Source of the DNA: Gemmatimonadota bacterium
GTDB taxonomy: Bacteria; Gemmatimonadota; Gemmatimonadetes; Longimicrobiales; UBA6960
Length of the DNA stretch: 15,769 nt
Reading direction: 5' to 3'
Assembly: GCA_019347995.1 (NCBI GenBank)
Contig: JAHWKH010000008.1
Location: forward strand, 1 to 15,769
Part shown: positions 1 to 9,409 of the stretch, piece after piece
Position numbering within the stretch: position 1 is the stretch's first letter
How the letters are laid out: the number at the start of each line of letters is the position of its first letter
Translations under genes and position numbers: made by a program
Notes under the pieces: generated by a model
Database searches by the model: none
What the model saw: the letters and a program-made list of their open reading frames with translations, nothing else
Told to the model about the DNA's origin: nothing

Positions 1-2024
<2,024 letters not shown>

Positions 2025-2058
2025 GTCCGTCGATCCACGCGGGTCCCGATGGAGGGGG

Positions 2059-3195
2059 TCATTCGGAACGGTCCTCAGTGGAGCCGTTCTCCGGGGATTC
2101 CCCGGAGGTCACGTCTCCTTCGGTCGCAAGGACGCGTCGCACGTAAGCCGCGCGGTGCGCGTCGTTCTCTGGAGGAGGGAGGTCTCGACCCGCCGCCTGC
2201 TCGAGGTGGGCCGGCTGGGTGAAGATCATGAGTTTGTTGAGTGTGTATACACGGAGATCCGGGAGTAGTTTCAGGCTCACCCCCAGGCGCACGCCGCTCA
2301 ACAGGTTCATGAGCTCCTCGAAGGATAGCGAACGCGCGTAGCGCAACAATCCGTAGGCGCGCCAGATCTTGTCCTCGGTCACCGAACGGGCGTCGCGCAG
2401 AAGCACCTGCCGGGCGTGGGTCTCGTACTGGATGACCTGGCGAATGATGCGGTCCAGGTGGTCCACCAGGTCCTCCTCGGTCTTGCCGAGGGTGGTCTGG
2501 TTCGAGACCTGGAAGAAGTTGCCCACCACCTCCGAGCCCTCCCCGTAGAGGCCACGGAACGTGAGCCCCACCTGGGTCAGCCCCTGGAGGACCTTGCCGA
2601 TCTCCTTGGTGAGCACGAGTCCCGGCAGGTGCACGAGGACCGAGGCGCGCAGCCCCGTTCCCACGTTCGTGGGGCAGCTGGTGAGAAAGCCGAACTCGTG
2701 ATGATAGGCGTACGACAGCTGCTGACCCAGGTCCTCGTCCAGCCGGTCGACCAGGCTCCATGCCTCCCTCAGGCGGAGCCCGGAGACCAGGCTCTGCAGC
2801 CGGAGGTGATCCTCCTCGTTGACCATCACCGAGAGCGGCCGCTTGGAGGAGAGCACCACGGCGGTGCCCCGGGCCGGCGGCGTCCCGTTCTCGCCCAGCA
2901 GGTCACGGGAGACCAGGCGCCGCTCCAGGAGGATCCTGCGCTGTCGGGTTTCCAACGAGGGCAGGTGGACCAGCGTGGAGCGGCCCAGGAGATCCACCTT
3001 CGAGCGGATGCCTTCCACGCGGCCCAGCACCGCCTCGCGGTCGTTGACCCGCGCCCGCGGTCCGAAGGCGTAGCCCTGGAGGTTGCGGGCGAGGCGAACA
3101 CGCGTCGACAGCACGATGTCGGCGTGATCTCCGCTGGCGTCGAGCCAGCCGAGGCCGTGGTCGGGCACCGCCGTCAGGTCGGTCAGGTCGTCCAT
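2059..3195 (-). CDS. mcsB: Protein arginine kinase McsB
   Basis: McsB phosphorylates arginine residues on proteins, which marks them for ClpC/ClpP degradation in the cytosol. The 378-residue product has the phosphagen-kinase fold: [15 protein letters not shown] (30-44, phosphate/nucleotide-binding arginines), [18 protein letters not shown] (115-132), the active-site segment CPTNVGTG with Cys174, and [13 protein letters not shown] (225-237). The C-terminal phosphoarginine-binding motif, RDxxRA in Firmicutes, reads NDAHRA (344-349), so the first Arg is Asn. A hydrophilic tail (about 355-378) follows. The gene starts 12 nt after mcsA and ends 34 nt before clpC, the standard mcsA-mcsB-clpC order. 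The stop is TGA. The family call is secure; the effect of the altered motif is unknown. Confidence 0.96.
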   Translation of the reverse strand: MDDLTDLTAVPDHGLGWLDASGDHADIVLSTRVRLARNLQGYAFGPRARVNDREAVLGRVEGIRSKVDLLGRSTLVHLPSLETRQRRILLERRLVSRDLLGENGTPPARGTAVVLSSKRPLSVMVNEEDHLRLQSLVSGLRLREAWSLVDRLDEDLGQQLSYAYHHEFGFLTSCPTNVGTGLRASVLVHLPGLVLTKEIGKVLQGLTQVGLTFRGLYGEGSEVVGNFFQVSNQTTLGKTEEDLVDHLDRIIRQVIQYETHARQVLLRDARSVTEDKIWRAYGLLRYARSLSFEELMNLLSGVRLGVSLKLLPDLRVYTLNKLMIFTQPAHLEQAAGRDLPPPENDAHRAAYVRRVLATEGDVTSGESPENGSTEDRSE

Positions 3196-3207
3196 CTCCG
3201 CTCGGCG

Positions 3208-3711
3208 TCAGCCGTTGTGGCTGGGCTCCAGGGTCCTGATCTGGTCGCGGAGCTCCGCAGCCCGTTCGAAGTCCTCGCTGTCCACGGCGCGCTGGAGCTT
3301 GCGCCTGAGGCCTTCCAGGCGCTTCTCGCGCTCGGTGGCCGTGGGGTCTGGCGGCAGGTACACCTTGCCCACGTGCTGCGTGCCGCCGTGGATGCGACGC
3401 AGGAGATTCCTGAGGTGCGCCTCGAAGGTGGCGTAGCAGTGGGGGCAGCCCAGGCGCCCCGTGTCGCGGAACGAGGCGAAGGTGAGTCCGCAGAAGCCGC
3501 AGGCCGCTTCCGCCGAGGACGAAGGGATGCTGTCGGACTCCCCCATCTGCGCCAGGAAGTCGGTGAGGGGGAAGTTCGCCGACCCCTCCGCCGTCTCCAG
3601 ACCCTTGGCCGACGCGCACGCCTCACAGAGATGAGACGTGGTCATCTCGTTGTTCACGATCTGGGTCAGGTGGATCACGGCGTCGCCGGATCCGCAGTTG
3701 TCACAGGACAT
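3208..3711 (-). CDS. mcsA: McsA, zinc-binding activator of McsB (UVR-domain protein)
   Basis: McsA binds and activates the arginine kinase McsB and links it to ClpC. The 167-residue protein has four CxxC pairs (C3/C6, C29/C32, C71/C74, C89/C92), as expected for two zinc-ribbon modules, and a C-terminal UVR motif (about 132-164, with EDFERAAELRDQI), the same motif type as in the ClpC middle region. The start ATG (3709-3711) follows a purine-rich GGGAGAAGAG stretch, a plausible ribosome-binding site. A 69-nt gap separates it from lolD upstream; no promoter or CtsR-like direct repeat is evident in that gap, and ctsR, which precedes mcsA in Firmicutes, is absent. Confidence 0.95.
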   Translation of the reverse strand: MSCDNCGSGDAVIHLTQIVNNEMTTSHLCEACASAKGLETAEGSANFPLTDFLAQMGESDSIPSSSAEAACGFCGLTFASFRDTGRLGCPHCYATFEAHLRNLLRRIHGGTQHVGKVYLPPDPTATEREKRLEGLRRKLQRAVDSEDFERAAELRDQIRTLEPSHNG

Positions 3712-3780
3712 CGTCTCTTCTCCCGGGGTGCGCCTCGCGGGAGCCGCGCCCCTGGCGCATCGTCCGGTGGGGCCGGCCGC

Positions 3781-4485
3781 CTAGGCCGGCACCGCCGGCT
3801 GGAGGATTCCGTCTTCGAGCAGGAGGACACGGTCGGCCCGCTCTGCGAGCCGTCGGTTGTGGGTCACGAGCACCATGGCGAGCTCCCTTCCCTCCCGGAG
3901 CCGGAAGAGCAGGTCGTGGAGACGTTCGCTGGTGTGGTGGTCGAGGTTTCCGGAGGGCTCGTCGGCCAGCAGCACCAGCGGCCGATTGGCCAGCGCGCGG
4001 GCCACCGCCACCCGCTGCTGCTCTCCCCCCGAAAGCTGGCGGGGCTTGTGCTCCAGGCGAGCCGACAGACCCACGGCGTCCAGGAGCTCGCGCGCCCGTG
4101 CTCCGGCCTCGTCCCGGGGGAGTCCCGCGATGAGACAGGGCATCATGACGTTCTCCAGGGCTGTGAACTCGCGCAGGAGATGATGGAACTGGAAGACGAA
4201 CCCGATGTGACGGTTCCGCACCTCCGCCACCTCCTCCTCGCCCAGGCCCGAGACCACCCGGCCTCCCACGAGCACCTCGCCGGAGGAGGGACGATCGAGG
4301 GCACCCAGAAGCTGGAGGAAGGTGGACTTGCCGGCGCCGCTGGCGCCGATGACCGCGACGGCCTCCCCCGGGGCCACGAGCAGGTCTACCCCCCGCAGGA
4401 TCCGGAGTTCACTGCCGTCTCCCCCCACGAACGTCTTGCCGACGCCGCGTGCCTCCAGCGGCGGCGAGCTCCCCTCCTCACTCAT
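3781..4485 (-). CDS. lolD: Lipoprotein-releasing ABC transporter ATP-binding protein LolD
   Basis: LolD is the ATPase of the LolCDE complex, which extracts mature lipoproteins from the inner membrane for transfer to the outer membrane. The 234-residue protein has Walker A GASGAGKS (47-54), a Q-loop glutamine in FVFQFHHLL (Q99), the signature LSGGEQQR (151-158), Walker B VLLADEPSGNLD (171-182) and the H-loop His209. FQFHHLLREFTALENV and DEPSGNLD are typical of the LolD/MacB class. Its start overlaps the end of the permease gene by 8 nt, so the two are translationally coupled. The stop is TAG. A MacB- or FtsE-type role is less likely because the neighbour is a LolC/E-type permease. Confidence 0.92.
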   Translation of the reverse strand: MSEEGSSPPLEARGVGKTFVGGDGSELRILRGVDLLVAPGEAVAVIGASGAGKSTFLQLLGALDRPSSGEVLVGGRVVSGLGEEEVAEVRNRHIGFVFQFHHLLREFTALENVMMPCLIAGLPRDEAGARARELLDAVGLSARLEHKPRQLSGGEQQRVAVARALANRPLVLLADEPSGNLDHHTSERLHDLLFRLREGRELAMVLVTHNRRLAERADRVLLLEDGILQPAVPA

Positions 4486-5719
4486 GGCGGATGGCGTCCA
4501 CGGGCTCGAGTCGCGCCGCCTGGAGCGACGGGTAGATGGTGGCTGCGAAGGCCACGAGGACGCTCGCGGCCACGATGAGGAGCACGTCGCCCCCCTGCAC
4601 CGAGACCGGAAGCCGATCCACGAAGTAGACGTCGGGCGGGATGCGGATGATCTCGTATCGGTCCAGGATCCAGCACAGCGCCAGGCCCATGACCGTGCCC
4701 ATGAGCGTGCCGATGACGCCGATCCACACGCCCTGGAGGATGAAGATCCGCAGGATCCCCTGCCGGGTCATGCCCATCGCCTTCAGGATGCCGATCTCGC
4801 GCGTGCGCTCGGCCACCACCATCACCAGCGTGCTGATGATGTTGAACGCCGCCACCAGGATGATCAGGTAGAGGATGAGCCCCATGGCCAGCTTCTCCAG
4901 CTTGAGCGCGCTGAAGAGGGCCCGGTTGGTGGTGATCCAGCTCTCGACGTAGTAGGGGAATCCGAGACGCTCCTGGAGGTCCGCGGCCACGTCCGGGGCG
5001 ATCTCGGGATCGGCCGTGCGCACGCCGATGCCGGACGCCACGCCCTCCTCGAGACCGAGGAGCTCCTGCGCCGTCTCCAGGGAGGTGTAGACGTTGCGGG
5101 TGTCGTAGTCGTACATGCCCGTCGTGAACGTGCCCGTCACCTCGAACTGGCGCAGGGTGGGCATGAGCCCGCCGAAGACGTCGGTGGCCAGGTTCTCGAA
5201 GGAAGCCACCACGATCGTGTCGCCCCGGAAGAGCTGCATGCGGTCGGCGAACCCGCTCCCCAGGAGGAGCGGCGGGAGACCGGTCCCGGTGGGCTCCAGA
5301 TCCAGCTCCCCCGAGAGGATCTGCCGCTCCATGTCGGTGGGGGGCACGCGCGTCGTGTCCAGGGAGATGCCGTACATGTCGGCCGACTGCGAATAGTCGC
5401 CTCGGATGATCGTGACCTGCGAGAGGATGAACGGCGCGGCGGCCGTGACCTCGGGGACGGTGAGGACGCTGTCCAGGATGCGGGGATAGTCGCGCATCCT
5501 GAGCGCGTTCCCCTGCTCCAGCACGATCACGTGGGCGGTGGAGCCCAGGATCTTCGCGCGCAGGTCCTCCTGCATCCCGTTCATCACGCCGATGACCACG
5601 ATGAGGGCCGTCACGCCCACCGTGACGCCGCCCAGCGCGATCCATGTGATGAGGGAGAGGAGCCTGCCGCCGCGGGACGCCAGGTATCTCTGCGCGATGT
5701 ACCAATCCAGACCCTTCAT
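4478..5719 (-). CDS. lolC: Lipoprotein-releasing system permease, LolC/LolE family
   Basis: This is the inner-membrane permease partner of LolD. The 413-residue protein has the LolC/E layout: one N-terminal membrane segment (about 24-47) after WYIAQRYL, a large periplasmic domain (about 50-270), then three C-terminal segments (about 278-303, 322-352, 378-398). The FtsX-like cytoplasmic loop contains VAERTREIGILKAMGM (302-317), which couples to the ATPase, and the end reads PSLQAARLEPVDAIRHE. Only one permease gene is present here, so it may act as a homodimer, or a second permease may lie elsewhere; LolC and LolE cannot be separated by sequence alone. It lies 40 nt after lysS and overlaps lolD by 8 nt. 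Confidence 0.92.
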   Translation of the reverse strand: MKGLDWYIAQRYLASRGGRLLSLITWIALGGVTVGVTALIVVIGVMNGMQEDLRAKILGSTAHVIVLEQGNALRMRDYPRILDSVLTVPEVTAAAPFILSQVTIIRGDYSQSADMYGISLDTTRVPPTDMERQILSGELDLEPTGTGLPPLLLGSGFADRMQLFRGDTIVVASFENLATDVFGGLMPTLRQFEVTGTFTTGMYDYDTRNVYTSLETAQELLGLEEGVASGIGVRTADPEIAPDVAADLQERLGFPYYVESWITTNRALFSALKLEKLAMGLILYLIILVAAFNIISTLVMVVAERTREIGILKAMGMTRQGILRIFILQGVWIGVIGTLMGTVMGLALCWILDRYEIIRIPPDVYFVDRLPVSVQGGDVLLIVAASVLVAFAATIYPSLQAARLEPVDAIRHE

Positions 5720-5759
5720 GGCGCGTGGCTACCCCTCGAGTCGGGCGAGCGGTCCGCCG

Positions 5760-7304
5760 TCAGGAGGAGGATCCCTCCTCCTCGCGCAGAACCGGGAACA
5801 GGATCACGTCGCGGATGGATGTCTGGCCGGTCAGCAGCATGACGAGGCGGTCCACGCCCACGCCGACGCCCCCCGTGGGAGGCATGCCGTACTCCATGGC
5901 ACGCAGGTAGTCCTCGTCCAGGGACTGGGCCTCGTCGTCGCCGGCCTCGCGCAGGGCCATCTGGGCCTCGAAGCGCGCTCGCTGGTCGAGGGGATCGTTG
6001 AGCTCGCTGAAGGCGTTGGCGAGTTCCGCGTGGGCGGCGAAGAGCTCGAAGCGCTCCACCAGCCCCGGCCGCTCCCGGTGTGGCTTCGCCAGCGGCGAGA
6101 GCTCCACCGGGTGATCGAGGACGAAGGTGGGCTGGAGGAGGTCGGGCTCCACCAGCGCCCCGAACAGCTTGTCCAGGAGCTTGCCCCGTCCGGCGCCGGC
6201 CAGGTCGGGCAGGTGCAGCTTCTTCGCCCTCGCCTCCAGGGCGGCGTCGGACAGGGCCATGGCATCCTCCCCCAGCGCGTCCGAGAGGGCGTCCATGAAG
6301 GAGACGCGCGCGAAGGGGGGATCGAACCGCAGCTCCTCGCCCGCGAACGCGACGCTGCGCCCGCCCGTGGCGGCTTCCACCACGTGCACCACGAGGCGCT
6401 CCACCAGGTCCATCATGTCGTTGTAGTCGGCGAAGGCCTGGTAGAACTCCAGCATCGTGAACTCGGGGTTGTGGAAGCGGTCGATCCCCTCGTTGCGGAA
6501 GTCCTTGGCGATCTCGTAGACCTTTTCGAAGCCGCCCACGATGAGGCGCTTCAGGTACAGCTCGTCGGCGATGCGCAGATACATGGTGCGGTCCAGCGCG
6601 TTGTGCTCCGTGACGAACGGGCGCGCCGTGGCGCCCCCGTAGAGCGGCTGGAGGGCCGGCGTCTCCACCTCGAGGAAGCCTTCGCCGTCCATGAAGCGTC
6701 GCAGCTCGGTGACGATGCGGCTGCGGGTGCGAAACACCTCGCGCACCTCGGGATGGACGGCGAGGTCGGCGTAGCGCTGCCGGTACCGGGACTCGGTGTC
6801 GGTGAAGCCCGAGTGGTGCACCCGCTCGCCGGTCTCGGCGTCCACCTCGGTCTTGCCCAGGGGAAGCGGCCGCAGCGACTTGGACAGGAGCGTCCAGGCG
6901 CCGACCCGCACGGTCACCTCGCCGGTGCGGGTGCGGAAGAGCGGCCCCTCCAGGCCGATCCAGTCGCCCAGGTCCAGGAGGTCCAGGTCGCCGAAGCGCT
7001 CCTCGCCGAGCTCGTCCTTGCGGAAATAGGCCTGGAGGCGGCCCGAGCCGTCCTCCACGTGGGCGAAGGCGCTCTTCCCGTGCCCCCGCCAGGCCACCAC
7101 GCGCCCGGCCACGCGAACCCGGTTGTTCCCCTGGCCCTCCGGGTCCAGTTCTCCGGCCTCTTCGGCGTCCTGGTAGGACGCGAGGGCGCCGGCGGCGTCG
7201 TGGGAGCGATCGAAGCGGTACTCGAAGGGCCGCAGGCCCCGCTCCAGGATCGCGTCCAGCTTCTCGCGCCGGGCGCGCAGGACCTGGGTCTCGGTATCCG
7301 TCAT
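5760..7304 (-). CDS. lysS: Lysyl-tRNA synthetase, class II
   Basis: LysS charges tRNA-Lys with lysine using ATP in the cytosol. The 514-residue protein has an N-terminal OB-fold anticodon-binding domain (about 60-148, [19 protein letters not shown]) and the class II catalytic core: motif 1 around [15 protein letters not shown] (204-218), motif 2 [20 protein letters not shown] (269-288) and motif 3 [15 protein letters not shown] (479-493), followed by [11 protein letters not shown]. The open frame extends 53 codons upstream, but homology begins at [12 protein letters not shown]. That ATG forms an ATGA overlap with the prfB stop (7301-7304), which decides the start. The prfB-lysS pairing is the same as in E. 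coli. The stop is TGA. Confidence 0.97.
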   Translation of the reverse strand: MTDTETQVLRARREKLDAILERGLRPFEYRFDRSHDAAGALASYQDAEEAGELDPEGQGNNRVRVAGRVVAWRGHGKSAFAHVEDGSGRLQAYFRKDELGEERFGDLDLLDLGDWIGLEGPLFRTRTGEVTVRVGAWTLLSKSLRPLPLGKTEVDAETGERVHHSGFTDTESRYRQRYADLAVHPEVREVFRTRSRIVTELRRFMDGEGFLEVETPALQPLYGGATARPFVTEHNALDRTMYLRIADELYLKRLIVGGFEKVYEIAKDFRNEGIDRFHNPEFTMLEFYQAFADYNDMMDLVERLVVHVVEAATGGRSVAFAGEELRFDPPFARVSFMDALSDALGEDAMALSDAALEARAKKLHLPDLAGAGRGKLLDKLFGALVEPDLLQPTFVLDHPVELSPLAKPHRERPGLVERFELFAAHAELANAFSELNDPLDQRARFEAQMALREAGDDEAQSLDEDYLRAMEYGMPPTGGVGVGVDRLVMLLTGQTSIRDVILFPVLREEEGSSS

Positions 7305-8411
7305 GCCATCGCGCCGGCGCCGAACTGCTTCAGGTACGCCTCGATGAACGGATCCAGCTCCCCGTCCATGACGGCGTGCACGTCGGTGATCTTCAGCTCC
7401 GTTCGATGATCGTTGACCATGGTGTAGGGCTGGAAGACGTACGACCGGATCTGGCTGCCCCATCCGATGTCGGTCTTGGTCGCCTCCAGCGCCTCCTTCT
7501 GCTTCTCCTGCTCGGCCAGGGCGTGCTCGTACAGCGCCGCCCGCAGCATCTTCATGGCCGTCGCCTTGTTCTTGAACTGGCTTCGCTCCTGCTGGCAGGC
7601 GACGACGATGCCGGTGGGCTCGTGCGTGATGCGCACCGCCGAGTCCGTCTTGTTCACGTGCTGCCCCCCCGCGCCCGACGCCCGGTAGGTGTCGATCCTG
7701 AGATCGCCCTCGTCGATCTCGATCTCGATGTCGTCCTCGACCATTGGATAGACGAACACGCTCGCGAAGGAGGTATGGCGCCGCGACTGTGCGTCGAAGG
7801 GGGAGATGCGCACGAGGCGGTGCACGCCCTTCTCGGCCTTCAGGAAGCCATAGGCGTACTGGCCCTTGATCTCCAGGCTCACGCCCTTGTATCCCGCCTC
7901 CTCTCCAGGCTGGAGGTCCAGCACGGTGACGGTGAAGCCGTGGTTCTCGGCCCAGCGCGTGTACATGCGGGTGAGCATCTCCGCCCAGTCCTGGGACTCG
8001 GTGCCTCCCGCCCCGGGCTGGAGCGTGAGGATGGCGTCGAGATGATCCTCCTCACCCTGCATCATCGTGCGCAGCTCGAGGGACGCCAGGGACTGCCCCA
8101 GCCGCTGGACCTCGATCTTCCAGTCCTCCTCCATCTCGGGATCGGGGTCCTCCCTGAGGAGCTCGCCCAGCTCGTGGAGCTCGGACGCCCTGCCCGAGAG
8201 CTCGAGCCACGGCTCCACCCATCCCTTGAGGCGGTTGGACTCCGCGATCACCTCGCGAGCCTGCTCCGGGTGGTCCCAGAAGCCCGGCTGGGCCATCTGG
8301 TTCTCCAGCTCCTCGATGCGCTGCTGCCGGTGAGCGACGTCAAAGGAACCCCCGGAGGTCCGAGACTCGCTTCTCCAGGTCGGTGATCCTCTGGAGCATG
8401 TCGGTGTTCAT
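7301..8411 (-). CDS. prfB: Peptide chain release factor 2, with programmed +1 frameshift
   Basis: RF2 recognises UGA and UAA stop codons and triggers peptide release on the ribosome. Translation starts at ATG 8409-8411 after an AGGAGAG ribosome-binding site and reads 23 codons ([15 protein letters not shown]...), then meets an in-frame TGA at 8340-8342. A +1 shift on CTT TGA C puts the ribosome in the frame starting [16 protein letters not shown] 8294-8296 is internal to that frame and is not the start. The full product is 369 residues, normal for RF2. It has the stop-codon-recognition tripeptide SPF (about 203-205) and the catalytic GGQ in [15 protein letters not shown] (about 248-250). The stop overlaps the lysS start (ATGA). 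Several genes in this window end in TGA, the codon RF2 reads. Confidence 0.97.
8339..8354 (-). promoter_or_regulatory. RF2 programmed frameshift site (autoregulatory)
   Basis: On the minus strand the sequence reads CGG GGG TTC CTT TGA C: a Shine-Dalgarno-like G-rich run (8349-8354), a 3-nt spacer, the CTT slip codon (8343-8345), the in-frame TGA (8340-8342) and the context C (8339). The arrangement and spacing match the E. coli prfB site. Known role: low RF2 slows termination at this UGA, which favours the +1 shift and full-length RF2 synthesis. Confidence 0.96.
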
Positions 8412-8420
8412 CGCTCTCCT

Positions 8421-8456
8421 CTACGGAAAGAGGGCCGTCCGGCGGACGGCCCTCAT
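8421..8456 (-). CDS. Possible 11-residue leader peptide upstream of prfB
   Basis: A short frame, ATG (8454-8456) to TAG (8421-8423), encodes MRAVRRTALFP. A GAGG lies 6 nt before its ATG, and its stop abuts the prfB ribosome-binding site. It spans an 11-bp inverted repeat. It lies downstream of the promoter at 8511-8540, so it should be in the mRNA. The frame could be fortuitous: nothing but position and the GAGG supports translation. Confidence 0.3.
   Translation of the reverse strand: MRAVRRTALFP
8430..8454 (-). repeat. Perfect 11-bp inverted repeat (RNA hairpin) in the prfB leader
   Basis: GAGGGCCGTCC and GGACGGCCCTC are perfect complements with a 3-nt loop, giving a very stable GC-rich hairpin ending 18 nt before the prfB ATG. 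On the minus strand it is followed by TTTCC, too short a T run for a confident intrinsic terminator. Since the only visible promoter lies upstream of it, the hairpin should form within the prfB 5' leader, close to the ribosome-binding site. It could attenuate, modulate initiation, or end read-through from the upstream zinc-ribbon gene. Confidence 0.75.
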
Positions 8457-8510
8457 GGCACGCCTCGAAGCGGGGCTCCCCGGTGCGGGGACGGGCTCCG
8501 ACTCGGCCCG

Positions 8511-8540
8511 AATATACCCCGGCCGCGGGGGGCCGTTCAA
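8511..8540 (-). promoter_or_regulatory. Sigma70-type promoter for prfB operon
   Basis: The minus strand has TTGAAC (8535-8540) and TATATT (8511-8516) separated by 18 nt. The AT-rich hexamers stand out in a very GC-rich stretch. The predicted start is near 8504, giving a leader of roughly 90 nt that contains the hairpin. No other promoter-like pair is seen between here and mcsA, so it may drive prfB-lysS-lol-mcsAB-clpC. Confidence 0.7.
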
Positions 8541-8567
8541 CCGATGTGCCGGCCGGGGACCCGGCTT

Positions 8568-9386
8568 CTAGAAGACCTGCTGCCCCCGGGCCAGGATCTG
8601 GTTGAGCGCGTCGTTGAAGAACGTGGTGCTCTCGGCCACCTCGCTGCCCACCTGGTCCACGTATTCGTCCCAGGATTTCTTGATCTCGTCCTCGAAGTCC
8701 TCCTTGAGCGTGCCCTGCCTCAGCGCGCGCTGGTGCCGCTCCGAGTTGTAGGTGACCATGTCGGACACCAGGACCCGGGCCAGGCGCGAGGCCTTCTCCT
8801 TGGGGTCGCGCTTGCCGAAGGTGAAGCCCTGCGTGGGCGCCGACGGTGTGGGAGGCGACGCCTCGCCCGGCGTGCCGACGGCTGGCGTGGGGGCCTCGGG
8901 AGTCAGCGTCGTGCCCGCGCCGCCGGCTTCGGGCGTGCCGGGTGCCGGCGCCTCCCCCGCGGTGGGCCGCGCCGCGCCTCCGGCCAACGTGTCCTGCTGG
9001 TTGCGAGTGCCCTCCTCCACCGTGTCCAGGCGCTGCACGTTCAGCCCGGAGGCGTCGACCTCGGGCTCGCGCTCCACCACCCAGTCGTCGACGGCCGCAC
9101 CGCCGACGGCGTCGGAGCCGAAGGCGGAGTCTTCCTCCGCGGGCCGGTTGGCCCGTCCCGGCGCAGACGTCGATGCGGAGCCGGCCCCGGCCGACGAAGC
9201 GTCGACGCGGAGGCCGGCGTCGGATTCCGCGCTCCGGGGTGCGGGCTCGGCCGGCTCGGCCGAGCGCTCGACCCGGAAGATGGCACCGCAGGAGCTGCAG
9301 CGGGCGCGCACACCCCCCGGCGGCACCTTGGCGGGATCCACGGGAAAGGATGTCGAGCAGGTCGTGCACTGGACGGTCATCGGCAT
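8568..9386 (-). CDS. Zinc-ribbon protein with disordered linker and conserved helical C-terminal domain, function unknown
   Basis: The 272-residue product has an N-terminal MJ0042-type zinc ribbon (about 1-40) with Cys7/Cys10 and Cys30/Cys33, in the form VQCTTCSTSFPVDPAKVPPGGVRARCSSC. A long Ala/Pro/Gly/Thr-rich, presumably disordered linker follows (about 42-186), then a compact charged helical C-terminus (about 187-272) beginning FTFGKRDPKEKASRLARVLVSD and containing YNSERHQRALRQGTLKEDFEDEI. From memory, this C-terminal type occurs in Gemmatimonadota and deltaproteobacterial-like proteins, but I cannot assign a function. There is no signal peptide or membrane segment, so it is probably cytosolic. 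The start at 9386 follows AGGGAG by 8 nt; ATG 9380 is an alternative. It lies 23 nt after the GGDEF gene, so they are co-transcribed. The stop is TAG. Confidence 0.82.
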   Translation of the reverse strand: MPMTVQCTTCSTSFPVDPAKVPPGGVRARCSSCGAIFRVERSAEPAEPAPRSAESDAGLRVDASSAGAGSASTSAPGRANRPAEEDSAFGSDAVGGAAVDDWVVEREPEVDASGLNVQRLDTVEEGTRNQQDTLAGGAARPTAGEAPAPGTPEAGGAGTTLTPEAPTPAVGTPGEASPPTPSAPTQGFTFGKRDPKEKASRLARVLVSDMVTYNSERHQRALRQGTLKEDFEDEIKKSWDEYVDQVGSEVAESTTFFNDALNQILARGQQVF

Positions 9387-9409
9387 GGGATCGGCTCCCT
9401 CGGCTTCGT

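Noticed and set aside
3712..3780. A CtsR or CIRCE operator upstream of mcsA.
   Set aside because: No GGTCAAA-type direct repeat or CIRCE inverted repeat is present; the gap is very GC-rich and shows only short weak palindromes.
2416..4578. A 720-codon plus-strand open frame, and similar long plus-strand frames opposite lolC, lysS, prfB and rnr.
   Set aside because: All lie opposite recognised genes and have no family motifs; stop codons are simply rare in this GC-rich DNA.
8430..8454. The 11-bp hairpin as a plain rho-independent terminator of the zinc-ribbon operon.
   Set aside because: Only three T residues follow the stem, and the prfB promoter lies upstream of it with no room for another downstream, so simple termination would silence prfB. 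Partial attenuation remains possible.
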